DNA of 64,000 nt from Pisolithus tinctorius (Eukaryota; Basidiomycota; Agaricomycetes; Boletales; Pisolithaceae), in assembly GCA_024663395.1 (NCBI GenBank), contig JANFAH010000002.1, positions 2,170,001 to 2,234,000 of the forward strand, written 5' to 3'. This document shows positions 58,601 through 64,000 of this stretch, one piece after another (position 1 is the first letter of the stretch; each line of letters starts with the position of its first letter). Both the position numbers and the translations under genes were made by a program. A model generated the notes under the pieces. It had not been told where the DNA came from and searched no databases. It saw only the letters and a program-made list of their open reading frames with translations.

Positions 58601-60144
58601 CTATTATGCAAGCTCACGATTCAATTATTGCTGCACATATAAAACAAACTACTATGGCAAATCGGAAATGTAGGGACGCGCCATTTGTTAAAGGCGACTT
58701 AGTATACCTATCTACAGCCAACATAGCATTACCTAAAGGGCATGCCCGAAAACTCACGCCTAAGTTTATCGGACCCTATAAGATCTTAGATGACTACTGG
58801 AACAACACATTCCTGCTTGATTTGCCGAATGACCTCGAACAGCGTGGGATACACCCCACCTTTCACGCCAGCCTGTTACATCTGCACGTCCCTAATGATG
58901 ATCGACGATTCCCCGGATGACAACTCCCTCAAATAATCAGCCTCGGGAAAGTCGAACACCTTTCAGTCAAGCAGATTACAGATCACCATGGAAAGGGAAG
59001 AGACGCCCTCTTTCAGATCGAATACTCAAGCGGCGACAAGGTGTGGCTTCCCCTCCATGAGGTCTCACACCTTGAAGCATTCACCCAATACCTAGAAGCG
59101 CTGAACGTATCTAGCGCTGACAACCTTACACTTAGGAACCAGAGTGACCGCGGTCCACAGGAGCTGCCTCTGCTGGCTATATCCACGCTCGATTGCGCTG
59201 CCTGTCGTGAAGCACTAGACATCATCGACAACATCACTATGAGTGACAGCTGGGCAACTCCGCCAGCTCCATCCACCGATTACTCCTCGGCATCAAGGAC
59301 TACCCCTAGGAGGAGCCCAAAGACATATAAAAAGCGAACTTTGAGTGCTCAGTTGACCAGCACCCCACGATCAATTATGCATTTCACGCCGCTCGAACTA
59401 GAACGTTTCCGCGTCACTGCTACAGCCATCTGCGATGGCTCGTTCGACATCAAACGAGATGTCATGCCACCTGGTTATGTTAACTTCTGCGTCCTTCATG
59501 CAGATGATCCCAATCCGTATCTACGATACCCCCTTCCTCCTGCTTTCGAGCAAGCTCAAACAGTGAAACCTAAGAGAAAATCCACTCGACGAGGTAACAA
59601 TCAAGCTGGATACCTCACTCGAGTTATCTTCGATCGCTTCGCAGCGGATACTGCCACTCGTAAGCGTGCTCCCTCACGGGAGAAACACCGCACTTACCGT
59701 AGAGCAGAACAAGCAAACATATCTCATGGTAGTCAAAGGCACTGCCGGCACGAACCTTATGCACCCAGGGGTCGAGGCGGAGGGCGCGAAAACCATGGTC
59801 ACCCCAAGCGAGGAGGATGGGCTACTTTCTTTAAGAACCGCTCTCGCAACTTCCGCAATCAACCCTTCGAGAATCTTTCTCAGACCCCAGCTCAATCCAA
59901 TGCGCCTTTCTCATCTAATAACCCTTGCGGCCCTTTCCACGAATTCAATAACTACTCAGCAAACGTCGACGCCATGTTGCAGAACCTAGAGATCAACTCT
60001 ACCATCGACGGATCTCAGAATACCCCTGCCGGCTCAGAGACTGCTGGTCCATCCACAGGTTGGACTATCGTCTTCATTTTCTCTGTGATTATACTTATGA
60101 TCTACACAGCCGCTACTCCAATGGATAGTGCGGTAACGAACTGA
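52624..60144 (+). pseudogene. gag-pol: gag-pol polyprotein of element 2, one frame with four TGA codons
   Basis: ATG 52624 opens a frame to TGA 60144 interrupted by TGA at 53485, 54994, 55405 and 58918. N-terminal ~290 residues: charged, ending in a coiled coil. Gag core near 54080-54560 with a CFNCEGTDHLERNC knuckle (54781-54822). Protease: LLDSGSSSDFIS (55495). RT: VYLDDIVIYS (56450). RNase H: LSCDACLSGGSG (56907). Integrase: CRSCTLCQTSK, IGIDFVGPL, SDRDSLFTS, ERANRTF (57850-58400). A chromodomain-like part with QIEYSSGDKVWLP follows the fourth TGA, which sits in the usual FPG-R-QLPQ stretch. The C-terminal extension (59100-60144) has an Arg/Gly-rich segment and a final hydrophobic helix (WTIVFIFSVIILMIYTA). 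All enzyme motifs are intact. Confidence 0.92.
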
Positions 60145-60170
60145 ATGATTTAACCTTCTTGTCGAAGGTC

Positions 60171-60181
60171 AGGAGGGCGAA
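60171..60181 (+). promoter_or_regulatory. Polypurine tract of element 2
   Basis: AGGAGGGCGAA directly abuts the right LTR, in the place expected for the plus-strand primer. It begins about 25 bp after the polyprotein stop codon. Confidence 0.75.
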
Positions 60182-60456
60182 TGTAACGATTCACGATCTT
60201 ACACGACCGTTAACGCCTCGGAATAATAATGTTTTATTTCCTTTTCTTTCTCTTTCTTTATATCTCCCCTTTTAGTTACTCGTTTGTCTCCCACCGCACT
60301 CTGAACATATATAAACCGTAGTTACTGATGTACGAGTTCCCCCAGTCTACCTCGAACAGAGAATCCTTTGGCCAGTTCTTCTTGAGCGACCGTAAGAAAT
60401 CCTCCTACAAGAATGGACTACCTCTGTGTGACCTAAACGAAACTGCTTTCGTCACA
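60182..60456 (+). repeat. 3' LTR of element 2
   Basis: 275 bp, same ends as the left LTR. TATATAAA is at 60308-60315, the same offset. Confidence 0.95.
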
Positions 60457-60461
60457 TACAG
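60457..60461. repeat. Target-site duplication TACAG, right
   Basis: Identical to 52224-52228. This copy still ends in AG directly before the downstream exon. Confidence 0.92.
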
Positions 60462-61623
60462 GGCATGATCTATCTGATGAGGAGAAGATGCAAATGGAGA
60501 TGGATGGGTTCGTACATCCTGGAGCTGACGTTGCGGGTAAGCATTCAGATAATATTGGGACAGCCGGGTTGACATCTGAGCAGTATACTGGGAAATTCAT
60601 CGACTGAGACTTGATCGTCATCCTGTGCAGTATCGTTTTCCCTTTGTCCTGCATGAATGGTATGATAGGGCAATTGTGGATGGAATGTCCCGGACAGCAA
60701 CTGAATTTGCATATTCAGTGGCATGCTGGATGGACCTTCTTGAAGAAGGGGACAGGTGCCTGGGTCAGCTAGACGATCTGGAAGAGTTCCACGATCCATT
60801 CATTTCATTAGGCCTCCAACGCTATGCAGGACAGCCACAAAATCTCGCACAAAACTCAGTAATGGACATGATTGTCATGTACATGGCTTGCCGAATCAAT
60901 ACTGCAGTGCGGCACCTAACCCAGCTGCCGAGCACCACTCACTGGCCTGAAGACTGGTATCAACATCTGTGCATTGATATGGTGAGTTTTATTTCTAGGC
61001 AGATGTTCCCACTTTTGTACATTTATCCAGGGCACCCTGGACTGTCTCATTCCCATTGTGGTCACCCAGAATTGTTATTGGCCCCCACTTCCTGCCATGT
61101 ACATCTTACATCATATGGGCAGATGGACAGAAGCAACCTTCCGTGATGCTTTGTTTCAAATTCCTGAGGCACAGATAACTAATTTCACCTATAGCATTAT
61201 TGAGCTGCTGCCTCAGTGGTCTCCACATCCAGATACCGATGGTGGCTTCGTGTTGCCTTGGTGGTTGAACGGCATATCCAACTATGCAAGCGAGGCTCGG
61301 GTCCTGCGTTCCGACGAGGTCCAGACTATCACACAGAGGTACTTCACTGTAGGGCTTCTGAGTTGTCCAGTTTATATGTGAGGATGATGATACTTTGCTC
61401 AGGATCTTTGGCCATTGCAAAAGTCCCCCATCAAGGATTGCCTACATGGGGTCTTGGATGCCCAGGTAAAGCGGTATAAGAACAATGCACTGAGGGTAGA
61501 GGCACTGCTCCCAGGTCTGACAGCCAAAGTCAAAGAATCATTTGAGCGGCTCAACCACATGGCTCAGATGTTGGGGTGGTACCGCGAACCCAATGCATGC
61601 ATTGTATGTATGGATGGAAATTA
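60457..61623 (+). pseudogene. Long transposon-associated gene, 3' part
   Basis: Continues the gene of 48355-52228. Joining the SAWI donor to 60462 gives SAWIGHDLSDEEKMQMEMDG without a frame change. Next exon (60625-60980): FPFVLHEWYDRAIVDGM, YAGQPQNLAQNSVMD, MACRINTAVRHLTQ, TTHWPEDWYQHL. After a short intron: QNCYWPPLPAMYILHHMGRW, ATFRDALFQIPEAQITNF and HPDTDGGFVLPWWLNGIS (61060-61380). The last exon contains LWPLQKSPIKDCLHGVLDAQVKRY and ends near 61623. These C-terminal modules are conserved in the mushroom family and its role is unknown. Small frame changes separate some exons; without the retroelement this half looks better preserved than the 5' half. Confidence 0.6.
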
Positions 61624-61694
61624 GCTTGTATTACCATAGCAGATATACATTTGTCTAGGACTTCCCCTAGCAATACATTAATTCTCATCTACAT

Positions 61695-61925
61695 TTATGT
61701 GGGACCCACACACAGCTCTGTTGCGATATCCAATACATGCAGCCCACAACATAGCGGGATGTCTACATACTGATGCATGTTCTCTCACATGTAATATGCA
61801 AGGCATGCCCGATCACTGTCTGCGCTATCAACCTGATGAACCAATGATGCTCCTGACATTGCAATTATGGTGCCTGAATTGTATCGGAACTGCATTCCCA
61901 GCTCTGGGATGACAAAGTCCAGAGG
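61695..61925 (-). pseudogene. TET/JBP-like dioxygenase, C-terminal fragment
   Basis: Minus-strand frame LDFVIPELGMQFRYNSG, TIIAMSGASLVHQV, DRACLAYYM, then TGA 61787-61785, then ENMHQYVDIPLCCG to TAA 61697-61695. The pattern ELG-F-Y-PGT-G--L-H-V-----R-C-A-YMR resembles the end of the double-stranded beta-helix of mushroom TET/JBP enzymes, which oxidise 5-methylcytosine. The His in VHQV and Arg in DRACLA would be the last iron ligand and the 2-oxoglutarate contact. Arg fits the TGA after YYM. The N-terminal part is absent: an LTR begins at 61926, so an insertion cut the gene. The assignment is by motif recall and needs a profile search. Confidence 0.45.
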
Positions 61926-62639
61926 TGTCAAGTCCGGGCCTACTCCGACCAACTCTGACGCTAAACAAGGTCTAGAGGAGGGTCCAGAAGCAAGTCTGAC
62001 ACAGAAGAACAGAACTCTGACTAGCGGAGTGTTGACAGGAACGAAGACCGCCAAAGCAAAGGCGGAGTGGAGTGAGGGTGTCGGGTTTAGCTCATGTGCT
62101 ACCCCCTTGCACGATCTCAGCCCTCATATTTCAGAGGGAGAGTACAGACGGAGATTTGGAGATAACTCCGACAGACAGAAGACGGAATCAGAGGGAGTAG
62201 GAACTAAGTTGATATTCGTACTGAAGAACAGTGGAGTACAGTACATGTTTTTATACTACTACGGAGGTACAGTAATCGGAATTGGAACTGACATACGGAG
62301 ACTCATAAGTTTTCAAGTAAAATTTCCTGGACGACGAATGAAGGGTAGATGGAGGACATACGAACGGGTAACACAGAACATCCAGAAAAGGAAACAGTCC
62401 AGGTGCTGGACCATGTGGTGAGCACGCTGCAGAGTACCTGACTGCGAAGGTAGTCACATGACCCCTCAGAGAATGGACCGCTCGATCTGGTAGGAGAGCA
62501 ACACAAGTCCGACAGCAGTTGGAGTGGAGATGGTTCGCAACCAACAGAAGTTGGGCGGAGTTGGTGCGGAGTGAGCGGATGACCAGCAGAAAAGGTTGCA
62601 GAGTGAGCAAAGACCTATGACGAATGCATGGTTATGACA
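61926..62639 (-). repeat. LTR of a third gypsy-type element, minus orientation
   Basis: 714 bp from TGTCA to TGACA (TG...CA with a 5-bp inverted end). A minus-strand TATAAAAAC is at 62247-62255. A polypurine tract lies directly to its right. The adjoining internal sequence resembles the same place in element 1 (AGGGCCTGAACCCCTGAAGG versus AAGGCCTGAGGTCCTCCGAAGG), so it is the 3' LTR of a relative. The other LTR is outside the window or lost. Confidence 0.55.
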
Positions 62640-62656
62640 GTGCCCCCCCCTTAGGG
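62640..62656 (-). promoter_or_regulatory. Polypurine tract next to the third LTR
   Basis: Read on minus, CCCTAAGGGGGGGGCAC ends at the LTR. It matches the location and composition of the tract in element 1 and sets the element orientation. Confidence 0.6.
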
Positions 62657-62832
62657 CCTGAACCCCTGAAGGCTGCATGTATGGGACGAGATCAACACGA
62701 GTTGATCATTTGAAATTATTTTGATGCCTTGAGGATGATGGCTTTAGCCGCGGCGGAGCTCCGTCGGAGTTTGAAGTACCGCTTAAAAACACGTGTTAGG
62801 GTACCGAACCTTCGTCCCTTCCCCCCATCATC

Positions 62833-64000
62833 ATGCCTTCCCAGCGCCAGAGCAACACCCCCCAGCCAACCCCTGGCCACGTTCGCAACTACTCCCAAGT
62901 CGCGGATGAAGAGCTGGTTGTCCTCACCGATGACTCCACCGACACCAAGTGAGAGAAGTCCACAGAGAAGGCGCACCAATGAGAGGAGGCCGAGCGGAGA
63001 GAGAGAGAGCGCAAGGCCAAGCGCAAGGAGGCCAAGAGGCGGAAGGCAGAGGAGGAGCAGTTGGAGGCGGAGCGGAAGAAGAGAGCAGAAGAGGAGGCTC
63101 AGAGGAGAAGGGCGACGGAGGAAGAGGAGGCTCGAAAGAAGAGGGCGGCAGAGGAAGAGGCAGAGAGGCAGAGGCAGAGAGCCCAGGCCAGGAGGGACGA
63201 GGCCACGCAGAGGTGAGTAGCAGATTACTGCAAGTCAGGCAGAGCTGACCTATTTTTTTTTTTGACCTTACTCTATTTCAGGTTAACCGGAGTGGTGTAT
63301 GACATCAACACTGCCCAGAAGGTCCCTGGGGCCTCTGTGGTGGTCACTGCAACCAAGAGAGCCCCCTGCACTCGCTGTATAGCAAGTCTGACGGCGGGGC
63401 AGTGCGAGCCGGGACAAGGCAAGACCAGGGCCTGCATGCCCTGTCATAACAAGAAGACATGCAGTTGGACGCAGGAAGAGGCGGCAGCGGGGCCTTTGCG
63501 GAAGAGAGCAGGGACGGGGAGCTCCTGAGGAGAGAAGAAGAAGAGGACACAAGGGAAGGGGAAGGAGAAAACGACAGAGACGGAGGAAGCAGACGACGAG
63601 CGGGAGATAGGCGGAGAAGACGAGGAGGAGCCTGTAACACTGCACGAGGGACCCTCAGGGGCAGGGGTCTCCTCCTGGTGGACGGAGTGGGAGCAGGAGT
63701 GGCAGCTGCAGGCTGCGGAGAGGTACGCGGCGGTGCACGAGAAGGCTGCGACAGCCTTTGAGAGGATGGCAAGGGCAGCGGAGCGGACTGCTGATGAGTG
63801 GGGAATGTACCACGCATGGGCGGAGTGGGCAGAGATGAGGAGGGAAGATGTGCATGAAGCCAGACTGGCTGAACTCAAGCGCATGGGAGGAGGTTGGAAA
63901 AGGCCTCAGTCAGAGGCGGCGGAGGACCAGCGAGAGGAAGTGGATGAAGGTGCGGAGGGGGATAATGAGGAAGAAGTCAAAGGAGAGCAGGAAGGCGGTG
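62833..64000 (+). pseudogene. Charged coiled-coil protein with Cys zinc motif, three TGA codons, runs off window
   Basis: ATG 62833 (MPSQRQSNTPQPTPGHVRNY) opens exon 1, with TGA at 62950 and 62980 in an otherwise open frame. Exon 1 then encodes a Glu/Arg/Lys-rich helix (about 62985-63212) and ends at donor GTGAGT 63213. The intron is 69 bp (to CAG 63281) with a T11 run. Exon 2 encodes a Cys cluster, CTRCIAS ... CEPGQGKTRACMPCHNKKTCSW, then TGA 63526, and stays open to the window end with Trp-rich helices (SSWWTEWEQEWQLQAAERYAA). Arg fits all three TGA. This architecture recurs beside retroelements in mushrooms; function unknown. It is antisense to the neighbouring LTR and may be an antisense gene inside that element. 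Confidence 0.6.

Larger units (their letters stand above)
52229..60456 (+). mobile_element. Ty3/gypsy chromovirus, full length, plus strand
   Basis: 8228 bp with two 275-bp LTRs (52229-52503 and 60182-60456), TG...CA, and a perfect 5-bp TSD. A single frame of 2507 codons (52624-60144) covers gag, pol, a chromodomain-like segment and a long C-terminal extension, interrupted only by four TGA codons. A purine tract precedes the right LTR. No TGG-type primer binding site follows the left LTR. It is only distantly related to element 1: different LTRs, different gag and a different C-terminus. LTR divergence is 8 of 275 sites, all at CpG. Confidence 0.95.

Noticed and set aside
12195..63528. TGA reassigned to an amino acid, or programmed TGA readthrough
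   Set aside because: TGA is used as a normal terminal stop here, paralogous codons show CGA/CAA/TGA decay, and LTRs show the same CpG transitions outside coding DNA. Readthrough at four sites per gene is implausible.
63344..63884. Two overlapping minus-strand frames rich in Ser/Arg/Pro
   Set aside because: They are antisense shadows of the Glu/Arg-rich plus-strand exon with its intron and Cys motif.

Overview
The window looks like transposon-dense chromosomal DNA of a mushroom-forming basidiomycete (Agaricomycetes). Evidence: short GT-AG introns of about 50-80 bp, a KDZ-type transposase with its Cys cluster, a TPR-HET protein, an alpha-kinase-like gene, a TRIP4/RQT4-type zinc-finger gene, and several retroelement lineages typical of that class. 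The genus cannot be fixed from the sequence alone. Nothing prokaryotic, no rRNA, no tRNA and no intact housekeeping gene was found.

Layout. 1-2718 and 28278-30957 are two diverged copies of one segmental direct repeat, each with a spliced coiled-coil gene on + and a convergent TRIP4/RQT4-like zinc-finger gene on -. 3556-11649 is a full-length Ty3/gypsy chromovirus on - (668-bp LTRs, TSD TGGGG) with gag, pol, a chromodomain and an extra ORF3. 12195-18674 is a cellular-gene island: a TPR-HET gene, a single-pass membrane-protein pseudogene and an unknown ORF. 18895-27823 is a tyrosine-recombinase (DIRS-like) retroelement whose gag is split by a 4.1-kb gag-only LTR element (18978-23122). 31747-34380 is an integrase-core gene on - broken by a solo LTR of the same gag-only family. 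34805-39104 is an alpha-kinase-like pseudogene that ends at a 2-kb satellite (39105-41065) of strict 43-bp monomers carrying a 12-bp palindrome. 41747-48354 holds a zinc-cluster gene (+) and a KDZ transposase (-). 48355-61623 is one long transposon-associated gene split by a second chromovirus (52229-60456, 275-bp LTRs, TSD TACAG). The right end has a TET/JBP-like dioxygenase fragment, one LTR of a third gypsy element, and the start of another zinc-motif gene running off the window.

The unifying signal is CpG decay. I resolved 26 in-frame premature stops in frames that otherwise stay open. All are TGA, and Arg (CGA) fits the context at nearly all of them. All 8 differences between the two LTRs of the second chromovirus are CpG to TpG/CpA transitions. 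The two segmental-repeat copies show one ancestral CGA codon decayed to TGA in one copy and CAA in the other. This fits cytosine methylation of repeats followed by deamination, in a window that also carries a KDZ transposase and a TET/JBP-like fragment.

The nesting gives a relative order: cellular or older mobile genes first, then the DIRS-like and chromovirus insertions, then the gag-only LTR family inside the DIRS-like element and the integrase gene. Most genes here are broken, so the window is best read as a repeat-rich, probably silenced region.
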